From Pomphorhynchus laevis (lineage: Eukaryota; Acanthocephala; Palaeacanthocephala; Echinorhynchida; Pomphorhynchidae), in the NCBI GenBank assembly GCA_012934845.2, contig WNNJ02003311.1:1-64000 (forward strand): 64,000 nucleotides of DNA, written 5' to 3'. Below the pieces are notes generated by a model, which was not told the origin of the DNA, made no database searches, and saw only the letters and a list, made by a program, of their open reading frames with translations. Positions 43,551 through 52,869 of this stretch are shown here, piece by piece. The first letter of the stretch is position 1. Each line of letters begins with the position of its first letter. The position numbers were made by a program, and so were the translations under genes.

Positions 43551-43794
43551 ATATTATTATATAATAAATTATATAATAATTTTGTATATATTAAATATTT
43601 TTTTTATTATTTTTGTAAGACTAGACAATTATGCGTTAAGACGTGACCAGAAACCTGAATAATAAAAACCTTAATCGTCCAAATATTCAATTTTTTTCAA
43701 TATAACGATTAATTTCAAAATTTGAAATAATAATTATAAAAATTAATAATTGATGAATTTCACTAATTCTTAATTAATAATAACTTAAAATATT
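43551..43794. repeat. Host sequence of the RIOK3 locus
   Basis: Same as 42175-42410: GTTAAGACGTGACCAGAAAC, then TAATCGTCCAAATATTCAAT, up to the insertion point of the next LINE. Confidence 0.7.
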
Positions 43795-46172
43795 ATTATT
43801 ATCAATAGACAACAAAGTGAGCAGCAAGGCTCATTACAAGTTGCGTCACAATCAGAAAAAGTAAATGTAGAAAATGAAAATGTAGAGTGTACTTTCTATT
43901 GTTCATATGTTCTCTGACTCGATCTTCGTCTTCAAGAAGGGATCTTCCTCCAGATTTCGTTTAAAAGAAGCCAGATTCGAGGATGCTACTGTTGTGTCAG
44001 CAAGGTGGTTCCAAGTATTAACGATTCGTTGGAAGTATAAGGATGTTCGTTTGTAGCGTAATCGTTGTGTTTTTAGCATGAACTGATGACCACGAAGTGA
44101 GGTTATATCGCGCGTATGCATTAGCGATCTGAGTGGATGGCGATTGTCGTGTAAAATCTGCCAGGCTAGGCACAGGTCCGCCTTGTCGCGTAGATACTGA
44201 AGCGATCTCATTCCCAAACTCGAGAGCCGATCTTGATATTCCATATGTCTAACCGCTTTTACCATTTTAGTTGCTGATCGGAATACAAACTCTAGATTAT
44301 AACGTTCTCGTAAGGTGATTGGGTAACAAGCTGGCGAAGCATATAGGAGGATGCTCAAAATAAGTGCTTGTGAGATTGTTTTAAAGCATGAGATGTCAAT
44401 ATGAACAAGAGCTCGGCGAATCAGGCCGATGACTCTTCTCACTTTGGAACATGTAGTGTCAGTATGTAAACGTGTCGATAAGTTAGAACATACATAAACA
44501 CCTAAATCCCTGTATGAGTTCGTCCTAAGAATAACACTGTTGTTTATATGATAAATATGAGCTGACTCGGCCGGACGTCTTGATATACAAATGTAGGCAC
44601 ACTTTTTCAAATTGAATTTTAACCCGTTCAAAATCGACCAGTCATTTATGGTGTTAATATCATACTGCAAGATGTCAACATCTGAGTCCAAGAATATGGG
44701 GCGCCAAATTTTTAAATCATCAGCATAAAGAACACACTCAGATCTAAGTTTAGGAATGAGGTCGTTAATGTATATGCTGAAAAGAACTGGACCGAGTATA
44801 GTTCCCTGAGGTACTCCAAGATTTGTAGGGAAGCGATCAGATAATTCGTCGTTTACCCTTACGAAGCAATGACGGTCAGACAGAAATTCAATAATCCAGC
44901 GAACTAAACACTCATCAAGGTTGATATTACGCAGTTTTTGAATTAAATTAGCATGAAGGACTGTATCAAATGCCTTAGAGAAGTCGAAGAAGATGGCGTC
45001 AACCGGAATACCAGAATCATAATATCTGGTCCAGCTATCGTGTGATAACAACAAATTCGTTAGCGTTGAATGATTTTTTCGAAAACCATGTTGTTCAGGG
45101 GCTAGAATATGGTTCGTTTCTAGGTGAGTGGTGACTTTTCGCAGAAGTAAGCGTTCCAGTACTCGACAGCAGACACATGTGAGGCTAATCGGTCTGTAGT
45201 TACAGATGTCAGAACGAGACCCCTGTTTTAATATTGGGCAGATAATAGAGCGCTTCCAGTCTGAGGGAATCTTTCCTAGCACAAGTGTTGCACAGAAGAT
45301 ATTATATAGAGGTAGGTATATGATGTCAGCTAGGTTGCGAAGATATGCTGACGGCAATAGATCCGGACCAGCACTTAATGTGCATTTCAGACGGGACAAC
45401 TCGCTGTACACTAAGTCAGGTCTAATGAAGTTATCAAGGTCAGAAGTAGTATTAGCTACCAAACAATACAAACTGTCAGTTATTTGCGGTGGAGCATTCA
45501 GTGACGAATTCAGCGATGTTAAGTGTGTGCCGAATACATTGTCAATTTCCTTTGAGTCCAATACCAAATAACCTTGGCTATCGAGAATAGAGGAGAACGT
45601 GTTAGCTATACGTTTTCTTGATGAAATGTATTTGAAGAGTGAGCCAGGATCACGACGACATCGTTGGGATAAATTCTTTTCAAAGATTACTCTCGTACGT
45701 CTCTTCAAGGATGTTACCCTGTTTCTATACTGTCGGTATTGCTCAAAACTAGAGTTACCTGCTTTATAATTACAATATGCCTTGCGTCGTCGAGCCAGTG
45801 CTTGTTTGAGTTCTCGATTAAACCAACGAGGAGATAAGCCGACGTCAGTTTGACGTACAATTGGAGCGTAGCGGGTAAGTATTGAATACAAGGTGTCTTT
45901 GAAAAACAGCCAGGCGGAATCAATACCCACAGTATAAGCATCAGGCCACGAAACGGTAGAAAGGAACTCCTTTATTTTGTTGTAGTCGGCTTTAAAAGGG
46001 TTGAATCTATTAACAAAGGAATTATATATAGGGATACTAATTCCAAGATCTATTAATAAGGTGACATGATCAGAACAACCAACTGGATCCAAGTGATTAA
46101 CGCTAGTGACAATATGTCCTGGAGCAGACAAAACCAGATCAAGAAGAGAACGAGACGTAGAAGATATTCTAC
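43795..46172 (-). mobile_element. CR1-like LINE, 5'-truncated, with long open RT frame
   Basis: The 3' end has a TGAGC-CTTGCT-GCTCA hairpin, then TTTGTTG and an (ATA)n tail at 43786-43800, abutting host sequence. The 5' end is truncated inside the endonuclease near 46172 and is followed by three to four copies of an ACAATGTATTATACAATAC filler (46173-46230). The empty site at 42412 shows what was there before. The frame is unbroken for about 755 codons, so the insertion is recent. Confidence 0.87.
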
Positions 46173-46191
46173 GATACAATGTATTATACAA
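43903..46191 (-). CDS. LINE ORF2 fragment: end of endonuclease, full RT
   Basis: The first 7-8 residues (MYNTLY..) come from flanking filler, so the annotated ATG at 46191 is accidental. Then: STSRSLLDLVLSAP and VGCSDHVTLLIDL (the last endonuclease motif, SDH), DVGLSPRWFNRELKQAL linker, RT fingers WKRSIICPILKQGSRSDICN, VDAIFFDFSKAFDTV (motif A), NLGVPQGTILGPVLFSIYIN (motif B), CVLYADDLKIWRPIF (catalytic YADD), then LKKCAYICISRR and the C-terminal CR1-type region ending in LASFKRNLEEDPF. It would nick DNA and reverse transcribe, but the missing N-terminal endonuclease half makes it non-functional. It is about 40 percent alike, by eye, to the intact ORF2 next door. Confidence 0.85.
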   Translation of the reverse strand: MYNTLYRRISSTSRSLLDLVLSAPGHIVTSVNHLDPVGCSDHVTLLIDLGISIPIYNSFVNRFNPFKADYNKIKEFLSTVSWPDAYTVGIDSAWLFFKDTLYSILTRYAPIVRQTDVGLSPRWFNRELKQALARRRKAYCNYKAGNSSFEQYRQYRNRVTSLKRRTRVIFEKNLSQRCRRDPGSLFKYISSRKRIANTFSSILDSQGYLVLDSKEIDNVFGTHLTSLNSSLNAPPQITDSLYCLVANTTSDLDNFIRPDLVYSELSRLKCTLSAGPDLLPSAYLRNLADIIYLPLYNIFCATLVLGKIPSDWKRSIICPILKQGSRSDICNYRPISLTCVCCRVLERLLLRKVTTHLETNHILAPEQHGFRKNHSTLTNLLLSHDSWTRYYDSGIPVDAIFFDFSKAFDTVLHANLIQKLRNINLDECLVRWIIEFLSDRHCFVRVNDELSDRFPTNLGVPQGTILGPVLFSIYINDLIPKLRSECVLYADDLKIWRPIFLDSDVDILQYDINTINDWSILNGLKFNLKKCAYICISRRPAESAHIYHINNSVILRTNSYRDLGVYVCSNLSTRLHTDTTCSKVRRVIGLIRRALVHIDISCFKTISQALILSILLYASPACYPITLRERYNLEFVFRSATKMVKAVRHMEYQDRLSSLGMRSLQYLRDKADLCLAWQILHDNRHPLRSLMHTRDITSLRGHQFMLKTQRLRYKRTSLYFQRIVNTWNHLADTTVASSNLASFKRNLEEDPFLKTKIESENI

Positions 46192-46224
46192 TACAATGTA
46201 TTATACAATACATTTAATGTATTA

Positions 46225-46929
46225 TACAATACATTTAAATATAATAGTGTTATAATATTGAAATGAAAAATAAAATTTCTCGAATTTCTCAAGCATGGAA
46301 TTTATTCAGCTTATAAATGCATTCAATTGTAAATATATTTTTAGACAAATCACAGTTAAGTTTAAATTGTAATTTCTGTAGATGATAACTACAATATCGT
46401 TTTACAATTTTCTTACGAACTGACCGGAAATGAGATCTTTTACTAACTGTAAGTAGAAGTTTGAATAAAATCGAAAGAGAATCACCGCTGAATGCGACGA
46501 CGCAAATGCTCGTAATATTCCGTAATTACTCACAGTATGCACATAATGGTAAAGAGTGTTCATTCTCTAATAAATTGGCTACGATGATCAAGAGAGCATA
46601 ATTAAAGTTTAAGAAACTTGCTTGTCGCCATATATATAATACGACAAGCAAGTTGAAAATTTTCCTCACGCGTATTCTTTACAAAAAAATGAACTTTGCT
46701 TTCATTAAGAATTAAAGTTTTACTTGGAAGTAAAACTGGTATAAGGGTTTAAACTAATTTAAATTAATACTGTTATAACTGCGTTTACATAATGTAATCG
46801 AATTGCAAAACCAATCGTTGTATCTTTGTAGTTATAAAATTAAGTCTATATAGACTTATTTTAAGGTCTTAAAATATTGTTAGTATCTATTTGAATTTAG
46901 GCTGATTGTATTTGTAAAATTCTCTTATT
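46225..46929 (+). other. RIOK3 upstream region, second copy, left of the LINE
   Basis: Nearly identical to 10655-11335. It stops inside AAAATTCTCTTATT, where the full-length LINE is inserted, and resumes at about 51644. Confidence 0.75.
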
Positions 46930-47008
46930 ATTATTATTATTATACATTCAACAACATACGAGCATTAGCTCAAATAGCTGGCTCACAATAAGTTCGTAAA
47001 TAAATTAA

Positions 47009-49975
47009 TTAGTTTTTAAAATAAGGAAATGCAACACGAAACATTGCTTGATCCATTCGTAGTCTTCTTTTAAAAGCACTAAGTGAACTGCATCCAACGG
47101 TGTCTGCATCAAGGTTGTTCCACAGCTCAACAATTCTTCTATCAAATTGCATCGCGCCCAATTTCTGTACTCTGTTTCTTCGAATAGTTAAAGAATGACC
47201 GCGAAGAACATTTGAACAACGTAGTTGAACCCTACTCCGAAGAGGGTGATGAGGACGTTGGAATAAATGCCAAACAAGGCACATATCCATGTACCGACGG
47301 GTCCATGTGACGGTCTCAAGTCCTAATGATCTCAGTCTGTCTTCATAAGGCAGCGACGCCAACTTTGGTGCTAGCTTTGTTGCCCTGCGAAGTACCCTCT
47401 CTGATTTCTTATGTTCATGCACAGTACGTGGGTATACAACCGGAGCTGCATATAAAAGTCTACTCAATACATGTGCTAAAATCAGAGGCCGAAGAGCAGT
47501 CGGATTAACGCGAACAAACGCGCGTCGAATCATACCTATCATTTTATTGGAGTTGGCACAAGCTTGATCAGTGTGCTTTTTGGTTGATAAATTAGAGGTA
47601 ACCCATACTCCTAAATCTTTGTAACTATCGACACTTTCCACAATACAGTCCTTATATGTGTAACAAGCTGATGTTAGTTGCTTGCGAGCATTACCAATAA
47701 TACGCATGTGTTTGCATTTCGAAACATTTATCACAAGCTTGTTTAACGCCGCCCACAACTCCAAATTATCTATGTCAGTTTGCAAATTATCAACATCCTC
47801 ACATGAATGAATGGGCCGCCATATTTTTAAGTCATCTGCATACAAACATGATCGAGAGCGAATGCACCCAGGCAAATCGTTAACATAAATGCTGAATAAA
47901 AGCGGACCCAAAACTGAACCTTGAGGTACTCCAATATGACATTCTCTAGACACAGACAATGACCAATCGACAAGTACTCGAAAGCAACGATCACGAAGAA
48001 ATTCTCTAATCCAATCAACTATTATGTTTGGGAGTCCAGTATTGACAAGTTTCTGAAGAAGTAGACCATGATCTACTCTATCAAAAGCTTTAGAAAAGTC
48101 GAAGAATATAATGTCTGTATCGATATAATGTGTCTTATTCGCTGTCCAATCAAGATGAGCATCAAGCAAATTTGAAACAGTTGAATAACCCTCCCGAAAT
48201 CCGTGCTGATTAGGGACTAAAATTTTTCCTACACGAAAAAACTCAACCATGTAGCGATGCACAAACCTCTCCAACACTCTACAGCAAATGCAGGTAATGC
48301 TCACCGGCCTATAATTCTCGACGGAAGAGCGATCTCCCTTCTTGAAGTAGGGAAGAACAATTGACTGCTTCCACACATTAGGAAGAGATCTTTCCAAGAT
48401 TGACTGGCGAAAAATTGCACAGAGAGGAACGCAAATTGAGCCTGCTAATCTGCGCAGATAAACAGAAGGTAGTAAGTCACAACCTCTTGAATTATTTGCT
48501 TTTAGACGGCGTAATTCGGAATAGACTTTAGCTGGCGTTATCAAATTGTCAAGGTCCAACTCAAGACACGTGTCAGAGTAAGTGTTCAGCACACTAGCTT
48601 CCATACAAAAAGTTTGATGTTCATTTGCGGGCTCTACTGAAGTGCAATAGTGTGCCGCAAACTCTTCAGCTAGGTCATTCGCAGAAATGTCATAGAAGTA
48701 GTGACAAATCGAAGAATCAACAGCTCCCCTGCTTGATAGGTACTGAAAAAGGACCTTTAAATCGTATTTACACTTGTTAGCTAATGCATTCTCAAATGCA
48801 CACCGCTTCTTTCTCTTCAATGAATTGAATAAATTTCTTGCCTGTTTAAAAACATCATAACTACACTCCCCAACTTTGTAGCGATTGAAGATCAAATTAC
48901 GAGTCCTCAATGCTGAACGTAACTCAGAATCGAACCAGGGAGAATCTTTTCGACGTGTCCTGCTTCTAAGTGGAGAGAATAAAATAAGCAGCGACTCTAA
49001 GGTTCTCTGAAAGTAATTCCACGCGCCGTGTACTCCAACAACAGCGGGATCTGGCCAGGTAACTGTTGAAAGTATTGACTTAATTGCACCTGTGTTGGTT
49101 TTGAAAGCATTAACCACTTGATTTTCACGCGGACCTCGAGTATCTTCTTGAAACCTTAACCTAATGATCAATACGCAATGATCAGACATACCGATCGGGG
49201 CATCATAACGGATAGCGTTAATAATCTCACTGTTCGAAGATAAACATACATCTAATAGAGATCTACTGTCACTAGCAAAACGAGTGAAATTTTGAACATG
49301 CTGAGTTAAACCACAATAGATGATACACTCCAGAAGGTCATAGGAAGCATGGTCACAAGTAGGAAAAGCCGTATACGAATTCCAATCAACCGAAGGCATA
49401 TTCAAGTCACCAAGTATTAAAACATTGGAGGTACCTTTAGAATAAAGTTCTACTTCCCCAATCAGTTTATCTGTGGCGGCCAAGGGTGAACGATATACTA
49501 CCCCCAGAACAAGCGGAGCGGTATGCATGAATTTTACCCGACACCACAAACTTTCGACTTTATTAGAAGAAGAAGTGCTAAGAATAGTTACTTTCACATC
49601 GTTGCTCACATAAAGAATAACACCTCCACCTCTTCCACTTTTACGATCACTGCGGAAAACCCGATAACCAGGGATGGAGACTTCATTATCAATAATATCA
49701 CTATATAGCCATGATTCTGTGATAGCGAGTAATTTAGGACGAATTAACTGAACTCTATATCTCAGTTCATCTATCTTCGATATAAGACTGCGAACATTAC
49801 CATGGAGTATTTCACAATGCCCCAACATACCTCTGGGAGTATTCCTATCACCCCTTACACATCCAAATAACCCGGACGCTAAACCATTTAGACTCTGATA
49901 GGCAGAGTAGACGAGCCCGTTTCGATTACAGAATGCACGCGAGGCGACATGACTAGTGGGCTCCAACTCAGCCAA
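47009..49975 (-). CDS. ORF2p of the intact CR1-like LINE (endonuclease and RT)
   Basis: 988 residues. APE-type endonuclease: HGNVRSL near 58-64, AITESWL with the catalytic Glu near 85-90, RGGGVILYVSND near 115-126, LGVVYRSP near 157-164, LILGDLNMPSVDW near 187-198 and GMSDHCVL near 262-269. RT: WKQSIVLPYFKKGDRSSVEN near 535-554, PVSITCICCRVLER to 570, IIFFDFSKAFDRVDH near 622-636, GVPQGSVLGPLLFSIYVNDL near 682-701, CLYADDLKIWRPI near 710-722 with catalytic Asp714-Asp715, then the C-terminal part ending LSAFKRRLRMDQ. It nicks the target and copies the element RNA at the nick. The ATG at 49975 lies inside ORF1, a layout that allows coupled re-initiation. All key residues are present. Confidence 0.9.
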   Translation of the reverse strand: MAELEPTSHVASRAFCNRNGLVYSAYQSLNGLASGLFGCVRGDRNTPRGMLGHCEILHGNVRSLISKIDELRYRVQLIRPKLLAITESWLYSDIIDNEVSIPGYRVFRSDRKSGRGGGVILYVSNDVKVTILSTSSSNKVESLWCRVKFMHTAPLVLGVVYRSPLAATDKLIGEVELYSKGTSNVLILGDLNMPSVDWNSYTAFPTCDHASYDLLECIIYCGLTQHVQNFTRFASDSRSLLDVCLSSNSEIINAIRYDAPIGMSDHCVLIIRLRFQEDTRGPRENQVVNAFKTNTGAIKSILSTVTWPDPAVVGVHGAWNYFQRTLESLLILFSPLRSRTRRKDSPWFDSELRSALRTRNLIFNRYKVGECSYDVFKQARNLFNSLKRKKRCAFENALANKCKYDLKVLFQYLSSRGAVDSSICHYFYDISANDLAEEFAAHYCTSVEPANEHQTFCMEASVLNTYSDTCLELDLDNLITPAKVYSELRRLKANNSRGCDLLPSVYLRRLAGSICVPLCAIFRQSILERSLPNVWKQSIVLPYFKKGDRSSVENYRPVSITCICCRVLERFVHRYMVEFFRVGKILVPNQHGFREGYSTVSNLLDAHLDWTANKTHYIDTDIIFFDFSKAFDRVDHGLLLQKLVNTGLPNIIVDWIREFLRDRCFRVLVDWSLSVSRECHIGVPQGSVLGPLLFSIYVNDLPGCIRSRSCLYADDLKIWRPIHSCEDVDNLQTDIDNLELWAALNKLVINVSKCKHMRIIGNARKQLTSACYTYKDCIVESVDSYKDLGVWVTSNLSTKKHTDQACANSNKMIGMIRRAFVRVNPTALRPLILAHVLSRLLYAAPVVYPRTVHEHKKSERVLRRATKLAPKLASLPYEDRLRSLGLETVTWTRRYMDMCLVWHLFQRPHHPLRSRVQLRCSNVLRGHSLTIRRNRVQKLGAMQFDRRIVELWNNLDADTVGCSSLSAFKRRLRMDQAMFRVAFPYFKN

Positions 49976-51351
49976 GTGCGTCGCTTCACAATCTGAAAAT
50001 TTTTCACATAGAGATTTGTTTCTCCTTTAGCAACACGAGATGATAGTTCTTTTTTAACCTTCGATAATTTTTTTCGTTCTGATACATCAAGATCTTTCAG
50101 CAGTCGAATATTAGACCCTTTGAGACGGAACGAGTTTCTCAACATTAAGGTAGCATGAAGTTGGTTATGGAAGACAGCTTTGAGTAGTCGGGGTTTATTA
50201 TTTAAAGCATTACGCTTACCTAGACGGAAAAGAGCGATAAGTTTAACTTTTTGGACTGTCTCGATGTCACAGGAGCCAAGTACATGTGCCAGAATAGACC
50301 TCAAACTCTGAATGTCGTCATTCAGTCGTGCTTGCGCATTCTCGAAGATAGACTCGGGCACATTAGCTAGAATAACTGAGCAACCTCTATTATATATCCG
50401 CTTATTTGAGATCACCCTATCGAGACCATCACAGGACACAGCAGATTGTGTATCTGTACATGCACGTAAGCTGGGTATTTGAGTATCCGTTTTAACAATA
50501 TTCCGCAAGCTAGATAAGTCTGTCTGGGTATGTGAATCATGAGACTCTAAAGAACTTGATGGTGACATCAAGGTGACGTGTGCGTTGCCCGAGGAAACGC
50601 CCTGACCATCTTTGTTTGAGATATTACGAAATGTCGCATTGTGAGCATTCGGCATCTTCGGTGTATCACTTTGTGAAATCGCTTCATCAGACAGAATATA
50701 TTTCGAGACTTCGTCATACTGTCTTGACACTGAATTTGGAGTTGAATAGGAAGAACGCAAATATCCCCGCTTCCAAATACGGGATGCTACAGGTCCATTG
50801 CTGCCTACATAAGCTCCAGTTGTCCGAGTTCGGTTGTCAATATGTAAAGAAAGATCGGCAGAAGGACGATCAACGACAACGCATGTAGTCATATCGTTCG
50901 TAGTCTGTGATACTTTAGGGACTGTATTATCAGCAATTTGTTGCAATTTGCGATCGCTTGTATTCTCATCAAGGGGAATAACGCAGGCAGTCGTATCATC
51001 ACCAACCCGCGCATCCACAGGAACTACATTTTTAAAAGGATGTTGAGCTTTGGAAGAGGATATTTTATCGTCCATGAGAACGGTTCGACTTAGAGATTGA
51101 TTATGTGCTTCTTCAAATTCGACCAAACGTCTTCTCAAAATATTAAGCTCCTTCACAGCACAAAAGCCACATAAATAAGCATCATCGGAATTCTTTTTTA
51201 ACTTGCTCATACAAATAGTGGTCCAGGTGTCACACAAATCGTTCGAACACTGGACTTGGACAGATGTACACTCATCAATTATGCTTGCGTTTAGAGATAC
51301 GGTGTTTACATTTGACTTCTTAGCTTTAAGCTTCGATGTTTTTCGTGTCAT
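49888..51351 (-). CDS. ORF1p of the intact CR1-like LINE
   Basis: 487 residues. The basic N-terminus (MTRKTSKLKAKKS) is followed by a PHD-like zinc knuckle: Cys35, Cys40, Trp43, Cys47, Cys61, Cys64. The middle (about 90-330) is low-complexity, rich in Ser, Asn and Asp. The C-terminal third (from GCSVILANVPES near 337) has the pattern of the RRM-like domain of CR1-group ORF1 proteins, including ALFRLGKRN, then KPRLLKAVF, then MLRNSFRLKGSNIRLLKDLD. This is an RNA-binding packaging protein for the LINE transcript. The same knuckle occurs in the broken ORF1 at 17608. The start is the first ATG after a 0.3-kb leader, and the stop lies 88 bases inside ORF2. Confidence 0.85.
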   Translation of the reverse strand: MTRKTSKLKAKKSNVNTVSLNASIIDECTSVQVQCSNDLCDTWTTICMSKLKKNSDDAYLCGFCAVKELNILRRRLVEFEEAHNQSLSRTVLMDDKISSSKAQHPFKNVVPVDARVGDDTTACVIPLDENTSDRKLQQIADNTVPKVSQTTNDMTTCVVVDRPSADLSLHIDNRTRTTGAYVGSNGPVASRIWKRGYLRSSYSTPNSVSRQYDEVSKYILSDEAISQSDTPKMPNAHNATFRNISNKDGQGVSSGNAHVTLMSPSSSLESHDSHTQTDLSSLRNIVKTDTQIPSLRACTDTQSAVSCDGLDRVISNKRIYNRGCSVILANVPESIFENAQARLNDDIQSLRSILAHVLGSCDIETVQKVKLIALFRLGKRNALNNKPRLLKAVFHNQLHATLMLRNSFRLKGSNIRLLKDLDVSERKKLSKVKKELSSRVAKGETNLYVKNFQIVKRRTWLSWSPLVMSPRVHSVIETGSSTLPIRV

Positions 51352-51494
51352 TATGTGTTTTGTTCCGCTGGCAAGTTGTTTTGTAAATGTATGTTTATAT
51401 ATTGTGTGTTTAAGCTGTTTAAATTTTTTGTTCTAGTTGTTCTTTTTGTTTAAGTTGTTTAGAAATTATCTTGAACACTTATAACTTCTTCTTG

Positions 51495-51577
51495 ATAATC
51501 GTTCTTCTATAATCGTTCTTCTATAATCGTTCTTCTATAATCGTTCTTCTATAATCGTTCTTCTATAATCGTTCTTT
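51495..51577. repeat. Six 14-bp tandem repeats in the LINE 5' leader
   Basis: ATAATCGTTCTTCT occurs six times in register, the last cut short by one base. It lies about 65-145 bp inside the element's 5' end on its transcribed strand (as AGAAGAACGATTAT). Repeats at this place in LINEs often carry promoter activity; that role is inferred. Confidence 0.85.
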
Positions 51578-51643
51578 GTAATTTGTGTATGTTATTTTAT
51601 TGTATGTTATTTTATCTCAAACTTTTTTTTAAGCTCAAACTTT

Positions 51644-51818
51644 TTATTCAATATATATTGTGTAAATTATTATCTTGAGACTAATCTTAAAGTTTAAAAC
51701 ATTTTTATTATGCACTAGGAATTGACCAGATACCTAAATATTAAAAACCTTAATCGCCTATTCATTTTTAAATATGGTTTACACATTGTTAAAATGATAT
51801 CTTTATGATGTTCTCTAG
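51644..51818 (+). other. RIOK3 upstream region, second copy, right of the LINE
   Basis: Matches 11335-11504 and ends in the splice acceptor TTCTCTAG before the second exon A. Confidence 0.75.
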
Positions 51819-51964
51819 ATGGATGAGCGCAAGTCTGAGCACGGATGGAAGATTCAACCAGAGTGTACAGTTAGATCTTTTAGCGATATCATAAGTGAAC
51901 AGCTAGCAGAAACACTGCAACGAGAAGATGTGATGCGTCCTTCCACTATAACAGATAACATTGC
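51819..51964 (+). CDS. RIOK3: RIOK3 coding exon A, second copy
   Basis: Same 48 codons plus two bases as at 11505, with two base differences: Pro6 reads Ser, and a Gly codon differs silently. The SFSDIISEQLAETLQRED motif is intact. Acceptor TTCTCTAG stands directly before the ATG, and donor GTAATA follows at 51965. The matching downstream exon is at 57234-57385, 5.3 kb on, with the same phase (GC + A). Between them lie a LINE relic and hairpin repeats in an intron. This copy pairs with the best-conserved exon B, so it is the better candidate for the functional gene. It may however be disturbed by the full-length LINE sitting 175 bp upstream of its acceptor. Confidence 0.83.
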
Positions 51965-52869
51965 GTAATATTACATTGTTACATTAGCTGCTATTTTGAA
52001 GTTTATTCAATTAAAATTCCAATGGCTTTTGAATCTTAAGTCATTGAGCAAACTGAAGCTTATCTTAAATATTTATGTTATTGAGATTTAGGCGTTTATA
52101 TACTAAATAACAGGTGTCTTAAGGAGCAAAATAATATAAGGCATCAATTTGACGGTTTGTGCTTGACTATTTAAGTTATGCCATTCGAATTTAGTAGCCT
52201 GAATTCGTTGTATTTATTAGCCTAAACACAAAATATTGTTTTTAACTCCCACACAAAATTAATATCTTTAATCCGGCAAATCTTTAATCCGGCAAATATA
52301 CTTTATTATCTTGCTCAATAGTCGATTGTATAAAGTCTGCCTCGTCCTCTTTTCCGCATCTTTCAACAGTATATTATTTCTCTACCTATTTATTTTGACT
52401 TCATCACCGACCTGATAGTATTGATTCCATTACCTTTTTGATTTTTCAATAATAAGGTATTAGTATACATCAATTAAGTAATGTAATATAATAAATGGTA
52501 TTTAATATAAGAATCGTCACACTATTTTAGACTTTAACTGGTTGTATGTGACCACACGAAATGGTTATGCAAATCCATATCACATGATAGCAGAGACACA
52601 ATCTTATGATGTGTTTTACATAACCGCCATACTCTATGATTTTGCCATTTCATATGATTTCTGTCTGTCTATAAATTAGGCCTCTGCTATATAAAATTCA
52701 TAGCACATGTGATTAATAGGTTGTCTATAAATATATTGCAGGTTTTAAACCTTTTTATCCAGATGCACTTATCTTGATTTAACCAAAACTTAATCGAAAT
52801 AAGCACAAACAGAGTGAACACACTTACCTTTTTAAAACAAACGTATGTGCCGGTAATGCAAAGTTCTAG
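51965..52869 (+). other. RIOK3 intron after exon A, second copy
   Basis: Matches 11651-12109 and then 15035-15305, so it is the version without the 2.9-kb endonuclease-LINE. No gene is visible in it. Confidence 0.65.

Larger units (their letters stand above)
46930..51643 (-). mobile_element. Full-length CR1-like LINE, apparently intact
   Basis: The element runs from a 5' leader (about 51352-51643, with six 14-bp repeats) through ORF1 and ORF2 to a 3' hairpin (GAGC-TAAT-GCTC), GTATGTTG and a (TAA)n tail. The uninterrupted target is seen at 11330-11340. TTATT stands at both junctions (about 46925-46929 and 51644-51648), but tail and target overlap in sequence, so the target duplication is uncertain. 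Both ORFs are open from end to end and overlap by 88 bases in different frames. Nothing visible disables it, so it is a candidate source element of this genome. Confidence 0.88.

Noticed and set aside
51495-51577. CRISPR-like short repeats
   Set aside because: The 14-bp units are directly adjacent without spacers, in a eukaryotic LINE leader.
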